Numbered from the stretch's first letter, positions 31,312 through 42,017 are shown. The stretch: 64,000 nucleotides of DNA from Myotis daubentonii (GCF_963259705.1 NC_081844.1:18833715-18897714); one strand, 5' to 3'. The notes: generated from the sequence alone by a model not told the origin. Program-made: numbers and translations.

Positions 31312-33740
31312 GTTTGGCTGAAGGAGTGAGTGCCTCACTGGCCAAGCACAGCTGCACGTGGCCTGCTTGCGGGGCCTCAGTTCAGGACTCCCAGGCTGCC
31401 ACAGTGTGAGGGTGACCTGGAAGCCGGCCGCAGAGGGCCGTTTCCCTCTCTGAGGGTCTTCAGATCCTTTTCCTTCTGAAGGGCCTTGGCCCTATGAATA
31501 TCCTCATCTTTCTCCTCTCTTTTTAGTTTCCCTCCCCACCCATAATATCCAACTCAGTTTTGAACAAAATTGTTCTCTCCTTAAATAGATGAAAACCATT
31601 GGTGAGAAAGATAAGCCTTGAAGCAACAATTATTCTAAAAACGCCATCTCTGCCCCGGATCCACCTGGAGCCAGAGCCCAAGTCAGTTCGGTGTGTACAT
31701 GAAAAACAAATGTCTCTGCAGTTTCTGGTGCAGAGATTCTGCTGGCTTTTCTTTTTCTTAAAGAAAAAAGAATGCACCACTTCCAATCTGCTTTTGCCTT
31801 TCCTCTTCTTCCAACTGCTTTGGGCAGCAAGTCCTCTCCGAGTCTTTCCTGGTTCCCACAGAAGGTGGTGCTGCCCTGGCACGTTGCTCTCCAGAAGTGT
31901 TCTGTTAGCAAATTGATGCTGAAATGATTACCAATTGTGTCTTCTTATTGTTTCCAGAATTTAAACGGGATCTAATCTGTACTCTGGCACCACAGCCTGT
32001 CGGTGGAGCACTGAAGCTCTGAACAAGTGGAGATACTTGATTCCATGAATGTGTTATTTATGGAGTCTCATCTCTTAAATGCATCCCAAGAGACTTAACA
32101 AAATTTAGCAACGGTATAATACAGCTGGATTCAGTGAGGAGTAGGCACCTCACTGATGAAACTTTCCCCAAATTTTTAATTCTCTTTAGAATCCACAAAG
32201 AAAGCTACAGTTTGTGTTTTCTTTTTAAACCACATATGAAGTTGCCTCCAAAGCGGTGGGGATAAACTCTTCCAGACTCTTCATTTTTTGCACGTGTGGC
32301 AGCGGAAATAATTGTTTTGTTAGGGCCCTTTTACAGAACAGGGAGGGTCCTCTCGGGGTGGACTCCACAGCTGTTTGCTCTTTCGAGGTGTATGATTGCC
32401 ACCCCTTCCAGCTTCTCCTTGTGCTTTGCAACTACATGTTAAATTCTCAGGCTGTGGTCATCTCAACCCTTCTTCCTAAAACAGCAGTGTTGAAGTTTTA
32501 CATATGTGCTAAAATCTAGATAACTTGGTTCTGATAGTACATGCTTGAGGAACACAGCAGTGCGTTACCTTGTGTTGGCTGCCAAGAAATCCTTGCATTC
32601 TCAGAGCACAGACCTCCCAGTTATAGTCCTGCTTCTCTGGTTCTGTCTTACCTATGTCCGTCCTGCCGCTCACCATGGCATCTCGCCTGCCTGGTGCGCT
32701 CTCTCTACATGTCAGGTATAGCCCCCAGATCTCTGCCTGCTTCTGACCACGTCTATTGCTTTGGCATCCAGCACATCTTTATGGCCATGGCAGTGCCGGC
32801 GGCCCTTCAGCAGAGGTGAACCAGCCTGCAAGGGTGGTGTTTTGGGAAAAGCACACCTGTGGAAGTTCATCTTCTACTCCTCTCTTTCCTGTCCTTTCAT
32901 CAGCCTTCCATGTTGGCTGTGGGTTGGGCCACAAGATGAACTCTGAGAACAGGGCCTTGGTCACCCATGGTACCTGTTGGTCACACAGTACCCATTGGCC
33001 TGAGTGAGACGTGCATCCCCCAGCACATTTCTCTCCCTCTTTGAGCGTAGCTCTGAATGTCATATTCGCTCTGTCCTAGTGTGTTCATTCTTGGCTTTCT
33101 CCACTTTTATTCACAAGTGAAATGCTTTAGGAATTCTCAGGATGTGAGCCTTGTCCCCACAACCTCCTGCCACTCCTCCTCCTGGGGACATCCCACTTTG
33201 AGCTCACACTGTGAAGCTTTGACAAGTATTAAAGGAAACACCTACTTCTTGAGCCTGCAAAGTCTTCTGAGCACTTAAGTGCCGTTTCTCCTGTGGAGTC
33301 AACATTGAGGCGTTGCAGGTGCCAGGATGGAGTATGGTGGAGTGTCCTCTGCCAGCTGCTGGCCGGGGACCGGTGCGTGCTGGCCCTCTGTGCAATCTTG
33401 CTCTCTCGGCAAAGGATGCTCTGCAGGGAACTTGTGAGTGTGTGTGCGGGTGTGTGGCCTTGTCAAAGTCACAGCGTCTTTTCTGTCATTCTAGTTCCAG
33501 GGTCTCTCCCGTGAGGACAACAGGCATCCGGAAAGGCTAACGCGCCACTTCGGGTGCTTACTGTCTCGGGCTTGTTTCCATCACTGGAAATCAAATAGAG
33601 AATTTTAGTGCTTTTGGTCCTTGGTAAAACCTAGAAGATGTTTGTGATGTTACAAAATGGAAGTTTTGTTTGTGTTTTTAATCTAAGAAGTTGTGAATGT
33701 TAATCACTTAGCAGTTGCAATAAATGTAGAGGAACCCGAT
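31312..33740 (+). other. SUGP2: SUGP2 3'UTR
   Basis: Non-coding sequence follows the stop codon up to AATAAA at 33719-33724. An acceptor TCACCTTCCAG ending at 31311 pairs with the GTATGT directly after the stop, so the first 184 bp (31128-31311) may be a 3'UTR intron. I see no interspersed repeat in 31.3-33.7 kb, which fits a constrained UTR. Confidence 0.75.
33719..33724 (+). other. SUGP2: Poly(A) signal AATAAA of SUGP2
   Basis: A canonical hexamer at the end of the repeat-free stretch after the stop codon. It is the best candidate for the main 3' end. Confidence 0.75.
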
Positions 33741-33744
33741 CTTC

Positions 33745-34985
33745 CATGGTCTCCATTGATGTATTTATAAAATCAGGCCATTGGGGTACATGATAGATGT
33801 GGTGCCTGCATGGAACCAGATCATAAACACCCTGCCTCAGGGCATGTCCTCTGCCTGCCAGGGTGGGAGTCTGGTCAGTAACTGGGAAAGCCCAGAAGGT
33901 GCTGAGATGAGGGTAGGTAGTGATCAGGACCCAGTACACCGGGGAGCAGGCAGGCTCTCTTGGGGAGGGGGGAGTGCTAGGAATAGAAACCTACCTTTGA
34001 GAGGGTGTCGTGACTTGGGAGCCCTATCTTAGAAGCCCATGACTGCCCACCCCGCACCCGCCTACCTCCCCCATCCCCGCAAGGCCTTGCTGACTCCCAG
34101 GGTTGGGGTTCCAGCTGCCAGAGATAGACCAAGGTGCAGCTAGACCTCCCCCTGACCAAGAAGCCAACCTGTGGGTGTCTTCAAAGCTCCGTGCTGTTCC
34201 TATGTGCTGTCAGCCTGTGTCTGATTCCTCTACCAGCTACCCCTGGCCCTTCAGGTTGTGGGGGGAGAGCAAAGATCACAGCAGGTGGATGAACATATGG
34301 CCTGCAGGGGCTTCCACCTGAGCATGGCACAGGCAGGAGTCAGGCTTCGGACGTACCCAGGGCACCAGGGAAGTGGGGAAGGGTTGGGGAGGGGATCTGT
34401 CGGCAAATTAAAGGGGGACAGATGAGACAAGGCGCCTTAGGAAGCTGGTGTGGGACCCCTGAGTCTTCCTTCTCCCCACTATGTCTTGGAGGGCACTCAG
34501 GAGTGGTGCGGGCCCGTTTGACAATGATGGGAGCTGCTGTCAGCCCGGAACCTCCCAGACATTTGCCTTCATCTTCACCAGAGCCTGGGAGGTGAGTGTG
34601 TGATACGGCCTCAGCGCCAGGCCCTGAGAAAGTCACCCAGAACCTACAACCCCCACCCACTCTGGGAAGACTGGCGGTGGGGGATGAGCAGCAATCAGAA
34701 TTGCTCTCCAGTAGCCCCGCCAGCTCCTTTTCACCAGCAGACTGGACATATGGTATGGGGGTCTCCAGCCTGGGACATGGCCCGGCTTTGACCTCAGGCT
34801 GGTCATTCCACCTCAGGCCTCAGCTTCCCCTCTGCCATCTGGGAAGGATTCCTTTCGGTTCAGAAGGTAACATTTCCTCTGCTACCTTGGAATTTAGGGC
34901 TAACTGGGACCTAAAATGCCACTCCTCTCCTCCCAGCTTCCCCTCCAGGAGGCCTCCTGAGCGCCCCAGGGCACCGTGAGAAGCG
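33745..34985. other. Intergenic, nothing recognised
   Basis: Unique-looking, moderately GC-rich sequence downstream of SUGP2. Several short open frames, none of known family. Confidence 0.5.
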
Positions 34986-35049
34986 GAACGTGCTGCTGGA
35001 GAGGTTCTAATACTTAGTTTTGTTTGGGGGTGTTTTTTTTTCCGTTTTC

Positions 35050-35345
35050 ACATTTTTATTGGGGGCCATAGGGGAGAGGGCCTGTTAGTGGAGGTGCTCA
35101 CAGTCACTCCAACTTGGACCCTAGGGGTCCTGGGGATGTCGGGCATGTTTCCATCATCTCCAACTAGCACTGGGTAGTTGTAGGGTGTAACCTGGCTGAT
35201 CATGGCCTCGTGCTTGGTGTAAGGGTTGAAGGGGCAGAATAATACCAAGGCCTCCAGTGGTGAAGAACTCAACCAGCGCCGGCTCCTTGGCCCAGGCGTT
35301 CTTGAGGAAGGCAGCAAGTCTCCCGGCCATCTTGGTCTTGGTGGC
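35050..35345 (-). pseudogene. NDUFA3 processed pseudogene
   Basis: Read on the - strand from the ATG at 35330-35328, it gives [33 protein letters not shown]. After a frameshift near 35235 it continues [33 protein letters not shown]. Both parts match NDUFA3, the small complex I accessory subunit of about 84 residues. No introns are present; a poly(A) signal (rc at 35055-35060) and an A tail (rc, T run at about 35030-35041) mark a retrocopy. The frameshift and lost C-terminus make it non-functional. Confidence 0.88.
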
Positions 35346-35375
35346 CTCCAATCTTCAGTTTTTAAAGCCTTTGTT

Positions 35376-35466
35376 GCCCTGGCCAGGGAGCTCAGTTGGT
35401 TAGAGCGTCCTGATACGTCAAGGTTGGAGGTTTAATCCCATGTCAGGGCACTTAACAAGAATCAAT
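35376..35466 (+). mobile_element. Ves-related SINE, short variant split by a later SINE
   Basis: CCCTGGCCAGGGAGCTCAGT head and AAGAATCAATGAG. It continues after the next SINE as ACATCTGTAATACCGTCAAC (35690-35735). Confidence 0.75.
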
Positions 35467-35467
35467 G

Positions 35468-35682
35468 AGCCCTAGCCAGATTGGCTCAGTGGGAAGAGCA
35501 TTCAGTCCCTGTGGACTGAAGGGCCCCAGGTTCAATTCCGATCAAAGGCACATACCTGGGTTGCGGGATCAATCCCCAGTGTGGGGCATGCGGAGGCAGC
35601 CAATAAATGATTCTCTCATCATTGATGTTTCTATCTCTCCTCCCTTCCTCTCTGAAATCAATAAAAATATATATTTTTAAAA
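35468..35682 (+). mobile_element. Ves SINE, nested
   Basis: Full length, flanked by ATCAATGAG duplicates (about 35460-35468 and 35685-35693). Confidence 0.9.
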
Positions 35683-35743
35683 AGGATCAATGAGACATCT
35701 GTAATACCGTCAACAATAAAAAAATTTTAAATTACATATGTAA

Positions 35744-35810
35744 TCTATAATAATAAAAGCATAATATGCTAATTAGAACCAACTTCCTGATGAAGCCAGG
35801 GCTGCATTAT
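35744..35810 (+). mobile_element. HeliBat-type Helitron left-end fragment
   Basis: TCTATAATAATAAAAGCATAATATGCTAATTAG, a left end with one indel. No right end recognised. Confidence 0.6.
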
Positions 35811-36371
35811 CTAACAAATGTTCTAAAGGATTGGTCCCTATACCCTACAACACTGTAAATAAAGCCCTAGATATGTCATTTCTGGGGCCAAAGGGCTCTC
35901 CCTCCATAGCATGCCTGTGCAGTCCAACTTGGGAGCAGGAGGTAGGGGATTGACCCTGTCAAAGCTCCTGTTTTTCCCAACTGTGCCTGCGTGGGACATC
36001 ATGGGAGCCATAGACTCTGAGAAGCACTCTACCACAACCACGGCCATGGTGGAATTTTCACTCTTTACCTCACACATTTCTGTGTGGTTTGACATCTTTG
36101 CTTCTATGATTTTAGAATGACAAAATATTGTGGATGATAAACTCAGCTTTGGGTTTGCTTTCAGAATCAACAGAGATGAGAGGTGTCAACTTCAGAGCCC
36201 ATAGCACAGACTATAAACTGACATCTTCTGATAGTCAGTGGCCTCTCTGTACATTAATCCTTGAATCCAGCAGAAGCCAGCCCATTTCCCAGTGGAGAAA
36301 CTGAGGCCCAAGCCAGTCTGACTCCACACCTGTACTCTCGAGGATCTCCCATTGGTCTCATCTGGTTTTGA
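35811..36371. other. Intergenic, nothing recognised
   Basis: Unique-looking. No repeat recognised. Confidence 0.45.
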
Positions 36372-36722
36372 AGCACATGCACGCATGCAGCCCATGCTTG
36401 TGTACCTACAGTTATGCATGCACATACACAAACACGCATGCACAGGCTCAAAGACATACAGATATGAATACACAAACTTGTATAGACACACATGCAGACA
36501 CAAAGATATGTATGTGCACATGTATGCTCAAGGATACGCACACAGAGACACCTACACGTGTACACATACATCCATGCACATACACATGCACATACTCAAA
36601 GATACATGTGTGCACATGTAGGCTCGAAGACACATGCACACAGACATGCACACACAGATGTGCAAACATGCACCTGCAGGCTCAAAGACACAGGCACACA
36701 TGTAGACACGCATGCACACACG
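36372..36722. repeat. CA-rich imperfect minisatellite
   Basis: About 350 bp of ACACATGCACA-like sequence with repeated CAGGCTCAAAGACA phrases. Open frames in all directions come from this composition. Confidence 0.85.
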
Positions 36723-36774
36723 TCGTTCCTATTTCCCACCAACCCCATGCTCATAGCCCTGGGAACTGACTCTC

Positions 36775-36788
36775 AAAAATTGCGGCTC
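36775..36788. repeat. Target-site duplication copy 1
   Basis: AAAAATTGCGGCTC. Sister copies at 37348-37358, 37511-37519 (AATTGCAGC) and 41196-41206. It begins with AAAA, as L1-endonuclease target duplications do. Confidence 0.75.
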
Positions 36789-36985
36789 AGGTTGAAACGG
36801 CCCCGGTGAGGTTGAAACGGCCCTGGTGAGGCTGGGATGGCCCCAGTGAGGTTGAAACGGCCCCAGTGAGGTTGAAATGACCCCGGTGAGGTTGAAACGA
36901 CCCCGGTGAGGTTGAAAAGGCCCCGGTGAGGTTGAGATGGCCCCTGTGAGGCTGGGACGGCCCCTGCGAGGTTGCAACGGCCCCT
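36789..36985 (+). repeat. 20-bp VNTR, about 10 units
   Basis: Tandem units of GGTTGAAACGGCCCCGGTGA with one or two changes each. It begins directly after the target-duplication copy at 36775-36788 and runs into an L1 3' end. Confidence 0.95.
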
Positions 36986-37347
36986 TGGAAGCCGAGAAAA
37001 ATACCATATGATCTCACTCATTTATGGATAATAAAGACCATTATAAACTGATGAACAAATATAGATACAAAGGCAGAGCAGCATTGAACAGACTGTCAAA
37101 CTACAATGGGAAGCCTGGAGAGGGTTGGGGGTGGGGGTAAGAGATCAACCGAAGGACTTGTATGCATGCATATAAGAATAACCAATGGACACAAGACACT
37201 GGGGGGTAGGGGAGGCCAGGGGAATGTCAAGGGGGAGAGGGGAAGGAGACATGTGTAATACTCTTTGTAATACTTTAAGAAATAAAACAAAATTAAATTT
37301 AAAAAAAATAAAATAAAATAAAAAGTAAAAAAAATAAAATAAAAAAG
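36986..37347 (+). mobile_element. L1 3' end, 5'-truncated, with A-rich tail
   Basis: It contains the L1 3'-end block ATACCATATGATCTCACTCA, then AAACTGATGAACAAATATAG, CTTGTATGCATGCATATAAG and GGACACAAGACACTGG, ending in AAATAAAAC and a poly-A-rich tail. It is followed by the duplicated AATTGCGGCTC at 37348. Together with the VNTR it forms one insertion unit. Confidence 0.8.
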
Positions 37348-37359
37348 AATTGCGGCTCT

Positions 37360-37506
37360 GCCCTGGCCAGTTTGGCTCGGTGGATGGAGCATCGGTCTGT
37401 GGACTCAAGGGTCCCAGGTTCGATTCCGGTTGGGGGCATGTTTCTCTCTCATCAATGTTTCTAGCTCTCTACTTCTCTCTGTAAAAATCAATAAAATATT
37501 TTTTTA
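37360..37506 (+). mobile_element. Ves SINE, internally shortened
   Basis: GCCCTGGCCAGTTTGGCTCG head through TCGATTCCGG, then directly TTTCTCTCTCATC. It sits between two copies of the AATTGC[GA]GC motif. Confidence 0.88.
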
Positions 37507-37550
37507 AAAGAATTGCAGCAATTTCTCTCCCGGGCTCCGAGATCCTAAAG

Positions 37551-38283
37551 TGTTGGGGTCCAACCCCAGAAGGTCCAGGGGTTCCCAAAGGTATGGACGG
37601 AGTCGGTGACGAGGGAATGACATGGAGACAGCGTTCAGTCGATCATCATGGTTGGGTTCTCTTGCCTGGTTCTATCCAGGATCTCCAGCCAGGTTCTGTC
37701 TCCAGCATCTCCTGCCAGGTTCTGTGTCCAGGTTCTCCAGCCAGGTTCTCTTGCCATGTTCTATTGCTAGGTTCTGTAGCCAGGTTCTCCAGCCAGGTTC
37801 TGTCTGCAGGTTCTCTAGCCAGGTTCTCCAGCCAAGTTCTGTCTAGGTTCTCTTGCCATGTTCTCTCGCTAGGTTCTCCAGCCAGGTTCTGTCTTTATTG
37901 TCTTGTTACATCTGTATTTATACCAGTTGATTTTTATCCTATCAATTTCTATTCCAAAGGTTAGGGCGTTTCTTATCTCCATTCCAGGGAGTAAAGATTA
38001 TGTAGCTTAAGGGCAATTGTTTGTAGTTAAAGTGATTAACTACCAGCCTGGCATTTAGTTAAGGGGTTTTATTCCCTCCCTCACTTCAGGGAAAAATCCC
38101 TACCTGGGGAAACAACCTTTCTCGGAGAGGTGACCTTGGTTAAAACACATAGCGCCAAGAAGGTGAGCAAACATATTAAGAACAATATGCCATATACTCC
38201 AGGTCCCTTGAAACATATGCTGTGCAGATGTTTCTTCCCTGCAGCCACTGTGTCAAGCAGCAAGGTTGGACAGGCTTCCGGCA
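37551..38283 (-). mobile_element. Solo LTR of a class II-like endogenous retrovirus
   Basis: This 733-bp element runs TG...CA on the + strand and is flanked by the perfect 6-bp duplication CTAAAG (37545-37550 and 38284-38289). A 6-bp duplication is typical of class II (beta-like) ERVs. On the - strand it has TATAAATAC (about 37916-37924) and then AATAAAG (about 37891-37897), as expected for U3 and R. The part after the poly(A) signal (37660-37890) is a string of CCAGGTTCTC-like repeats. No internal retroviral genes remain, so it is a recombined solo LTR. Confidence 0.8.
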
Positions 38284-38289
38284 CTAAAG

Positions 38290-39330
38290 AGCCCATGCAT
38301 CTGCCTTCAGTGCCTTTCAGGCTTGAAAATGTCTAACTCCCAGGTCTGGCCTCTTTCCTCTAATCACATTCTTAGATTTAATCTCCACCCAGGTGCTGAG
38401 CTAATCCCATCTTTCCCAGAGGAGACCTACCCTTTCCTCCCGGGAGAGATAGAAGATGGAATCCCTCCCTTTGCCCTCTAGGTTGGCACAGTCTCTACTC
38501 CAGCTTGTCTCCTTTTAAATCCCAAATTCACCCAGAGGAGAGTCTTTCCATCTCTCTTCTTTCCAAGAAAAAACACCCATTTTTACTTGGCCCTGGGTCA
38601 TAAATAGGGTTCCACTAGGATGGCCCACCCCCACCCTGCCCAGCCCTGACCCTGCTTCTCATGGTGATTTTTACCTGACCTCCCTCAGAGAAACCTTAGG
38701 GTCTGAAGGGCCACCCACATGCTCAATTGCCCACCCCTTGATCCCTGTGGAGATCATGATCTGCTATGTCTCCTGACATAAAACCTTACTTGATGCACAG
38801 ACACATTTCATTTGTTTTCTTTGGGGATGACACCAAAGTTGTCAGCTGTGGGCGTTGGCTGTTTTAACTGTGGATACATTTGGATTAGTCTACTGTGGCC
38901 AAAGACCCTCAGCAACCACGCTCTCAGGTTGTGCTTTTTCCTACTTAACATCAGGAAACCATTACACCTCCGCTGTCTCACACTGAGCAAAGCAATCGGG
39001 GGCCATCAGTCAACCTCAGTCAATGTCTATGAAAGGAATCAGTGAGCCAGGCCTCAACCTTGTCCCTCCCTAACTTTCTCTCAATCCATTAATCTGGAGA
39101 GAGGAAATAATCCCAATAAGATTAAGGGATGAAGACAATAAGATTAAGGGAGGTTTCTGATTGGATGTTATCATTTGAGAAGGTGTATAAAAACCTCAGG
39201 CACCAGAGGAGAGATTCAGAGTCCTCCAGCTCTGCAGTCAGTGCCCTGGTTCTTTCTCCACCAGGTCTGAGATCTGAGCCCCAGCCAGCCCAGTCACAGC
39301 AGACATTTCTGCAGGACTCCTTTCTGAGCC
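38290..39330. other. Upstream part of the PRAME insertion
   Basis: About 1 kb of non-coding sequence between the solo LTR and the PRAME ATG. TATAAAA lies at about 39185-39191, with GATTGG-type sequence just upstream at about 39160. It may be the original promoter or 5'UTR copied with the gene. Confidence 0.5.
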
Positions 39331-39336
39331 TTGAAG

Positions 39337-40804
39337 ATGAGCATCCGGGCCCCACTCACACTCCTGCGGCTGGCAGGAAGGAGCCTGCTGAGGGACCCGG
39401 CCTCAGCCATCGCAGCTCCGGAGTACCTGCCCGCAGAGCTCTTCCCGCAGTTCTTCATTCAGGCCTCCTGTAGGAGAATCCCGGAGCCCCTGAGGCGGTG
39501 GTGCACCCTGGCCCTTCACTGTCCTCCCTCTGGGCTGCCTGTCACATCTGTCCCTGGACGAGGTCTTCAAAGCCGTGTTGGATGGGCTGGACGTTCTGCT
39601 TGCCCAGGAGGTTCGGCCCAGGAGGCGGAAACTGCGGGTGCTGGATTTAAGGAACACGGGAGCCAACTTCTGGAGAATGTGGTGTGAAGACAGCACCCAG
39701 AAGTGCTCACAGACAGGACCAGTGGCTGTGCACAGCTCCAGCCCCGACATGCAGCACCCCTTGGCTCCCTTGGAGGTGTTCCTAGACCTTAAATTCAACG
39801 AAAGGGACGGGGATGAGTTTCTCAAGTACATCCTCCAATGGGCCCAGCAGAGGGAAGGGTTGCTACACCTGTGCTGCAAGACGCTGAGGATTCCTGAGGT
39901 GCCCTTCCAGAGGGTCAGGAGGGTCCTGGATGGGGTGCAGCTGGACTGCATCCAGGAGGTGGAAGTGAACTGCACCTGGGACCTGCCCACCCTGGGGACG
40001 TTTGCTCTTTACCTGGGAGAGATGAGTAACCTGCAGAGACTCTCTCTCTCCCACATTCACGTGTTGACAGAGGAGGAGAATGGGGAGGAAGGGGAAGAGG
40101 AAGGGGAGCAGGAGTGGGAGGAGGAAGAGGATTGGGATAGGAAACAGCAGGAGGAGCAGCAATCCTTTTCCCAATTCCTCTCTCAGATGCTCAGACTGCG
40201 GCACCTTCGGGACCTCAACATGGCTTCTCCCTCCTTCCTCAGAGGCCATCTGGACCAGATGCTCAGGTGCCTGCAGACCCCGTTGGACAAACTCTCCATA
40301 ATAAATTGCCAGCGGCTGACACATTCGGACCTGACACACCTGTTCCAGGGCCCGAACCTCAGGCAGCTGAAGTCCCTGCATCTGTTTGGCCTCAGGCTTG
40401 CGGATTTCAGTCTTGAGCCCCTCTTAGCTCTGCTGGAGGCAGTGGTACCCACCCTCGAGGACCTGGGCCTGGATCACTGTGGGATGGTGGACTCCCACGT
40501 GGAGGCCATCCTGCCTGTCCTGAGCCGCTGTCGCCAGCTCAGGGAATTCACCATGTCTGAGAACAACTTCTCCGTGGCCTCCGTGGAGAAGCTGCTGCGC
40601 CACACAGCCGGGCTGCGCAGTTTAGAGCGCGAGCTGTACCCCGTCCCCCTGGAGTGTTACAGGATCCAAGGGACTGTCAACCAGCAGAGACTTGCCCTGA
40701 TCCAGGCTGAGCTGACAGGGACCCTGAGGGAGTTAGGACAGCCCAGGAGCATCCTGCTTGCCACCAAGCACTGCAGTGAGTTTTATGACGTGGCATTTTC
40801 ATGA
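39337..40804 (+). pseudogene. PRAME-family retrocopy, frameshifted near the N-terminus
   Basis: An intronless PRAME-like sequence. ATG at 39337 opens MSIRAPLTLLRLAGRSLLRD, the usual PRAMEF start. Near 39493-39515 two apparent single-base losses move the frame; it resumes as WPFTVLPLGCLSHLSLDEVFKAVLDGLDVLL and stays open to the TGA at 40802-40804. The long open part (409 residues from the ATG at 39575) has the family marks: RRRKLRVLDLRN, LHLCCKTLRIPEVP, VEVNCTWDLPTLGTFALYLGEM, LSLSHIHV, the LRR-like repeats, and LYPVPLECY near the end. An acidic insert (about 40069-40165, EEENGEEGEEEGEQ) stands where family members have a short Glu-rich stretch. PRAME proteins are germline and testis LRR proteins, some acting as CUL2 substrate receptors. 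The shift probably kills full-length translation, but an N-truncated product remains possible. Confidence 0.85.
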
Positions 40805-41195
40805 CATGGAGCCCGTGATGTGACCCTGCTCAGTGGGTGCACCCAGCAAAGGCTTCTTTCTCGGCCTTTGGACGCTGAAACCTCAGACCAGGGTGCGTTA
40901 TGCAGGGGGCACCCGCGTTTCCGGTTCATGCTCAGCTTGAATGGGGAAAGGGAGGGACCAAGCCCGGGAACAGGATTGCAGGGGCCAAGGTTGGGGCGTT
41001 CCTGGGACCTCAGGGGGCAAGTGTCCTAGAATCAGAAATATGAATCTGATTTGCATGGGGAGGGGGGAGGGGTATTTGGGCTCCAGCTGCATGTGTGGGA
41101 GTTAATCCTGAGGTAGATGATTGTAAAGGAATGATCAGAAATAAAGACAATTTCAAAGGCCAAATAAATCAATCAATCAATAAAAAATAAAAAAG
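40805..41195 (+). other. 3'UTR and A-rich tail of the PRAME retrocopy
   Basis: It has AATAAA at about 41139-41144 and a tail of AATCAATCAATAAAAAATAA type before the target duplication. Confidence 0.65.
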
Positions 41196-41454
41196 AATTG
41201 CGGCTCCATGATGAATCTGGCACCAACCACTTCCCTCTGACCCCAGGAGGGGGACCTCACAAGTTGACCCTTTGCTTGATTTTTCTCCAGAGATTGCCCA
41301 GGTTGTCTTGGGAGCACAGTCTCACAGTTCCTGGAATTCCTGGTCCAGGAGTGAGGTTCCACTTGGAGATTTCAGCATTTATGTTTTGATGACTTGCTTT
41401 TACCCAGAGAAAGCTCAGAGCAAAACAGAATTTGAGGGTTTGAGTCCTCAGCCT

Positions 41455-41600
41455 TTACATGTGCTCACTGTGCTGTGTGACCTAGAGCAAGTGACCCACC
41501 TCTGTAAGCCTCAGTTTCCTCACTTGTGAAATGGGAGAATAGTAGTATCTACTGCCAGGATTTTGAGAATCAGTGCCAGCATTCCATGAAGCTCACAGGT
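41455..41600 (+). mobile_element. MIR SINE
   Basis: GTGTGACCTAGAGCAAGTGA, CCTCAGTTTCCTCACTTGTG and AAATGGGAGAATAGTAGTA are the MIR core. Confidence 0.85.
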
Positions 41601-41999
41601 GTCAGATGTTCCATTTCCACCATTCTGTGTCACTGGGAAGCTGTCACTGAGGTTTCCTATCAGCCCAATTGTCTTCCTAAAAATAAAGTTCTCAAGTCCT
41701 TGCCTAATCACCGTGACACAATGGAAGGCCACCATGGATGACCTTGCAAATTCATTTCACCTCTTAGAGCCTCAGTTTCCTTATTGTAGCATGAGGATGT
41801 TCTTCCTGTCCAGTGTCAGCTGAGAAGAGTGTATGTGAAAGGGACTCAGGGGAAAGCCATGCAGGGAAACAGTAAATACCCAGGAGCATCCCCTCACCGA
41901 CAAGAGCCCGGGGAAGTGTCAGAATTGCTAACACCTGTGCTTGCTGGCGTCCATGAGGACCATCCAGCCTTTTAGTTTCTCTCTGATGTGAAACGCACA
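41601..41999. other. Intergenic, possible second MIR fragment
   Basis: AGAGCCTCAGTTTCCTTATT at 41766-41785 suggests another MIR. Nothing else recognised. Confidence 0.45.
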
Positions 42000-42017
42000 T
42001 AACAAGATTCACCTTTC

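Larger units (their letters stand above)
37511..41206 (+). mobile_element. L1-type retroinsertion carrying the PRAME copy
   Basis: The PRAME unit has an AATAAA-containing, A-rich 3' end (about 41139-41195) followed by AATTGCGGCTC (41196-41206). The same motif lies upstream (36778-36788 and 37348-37358, mutated at 37511-37519). This is the layout of a target-site duplication from L1-mediated retroposition. The insert includes about 1.1 kb before the PRAME ATG (without the LTR that later entered it), including TATAAAA at about 39185-39191. It is therefore longer than a minimal mRNA copy. Confidence 0.6.

Noticed and set aside
36352..36809. His/Thr/Cys-rich open frames
   Set aside because: Produced by the CA-rich minisatellite in every frame.
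36372..37000. CRISPR-like array of regularly spaced repeats
   Set aside because: The repeats have no unique spacers and the genome is mammalian; it is a VNTR and CA-rich minisatellite.
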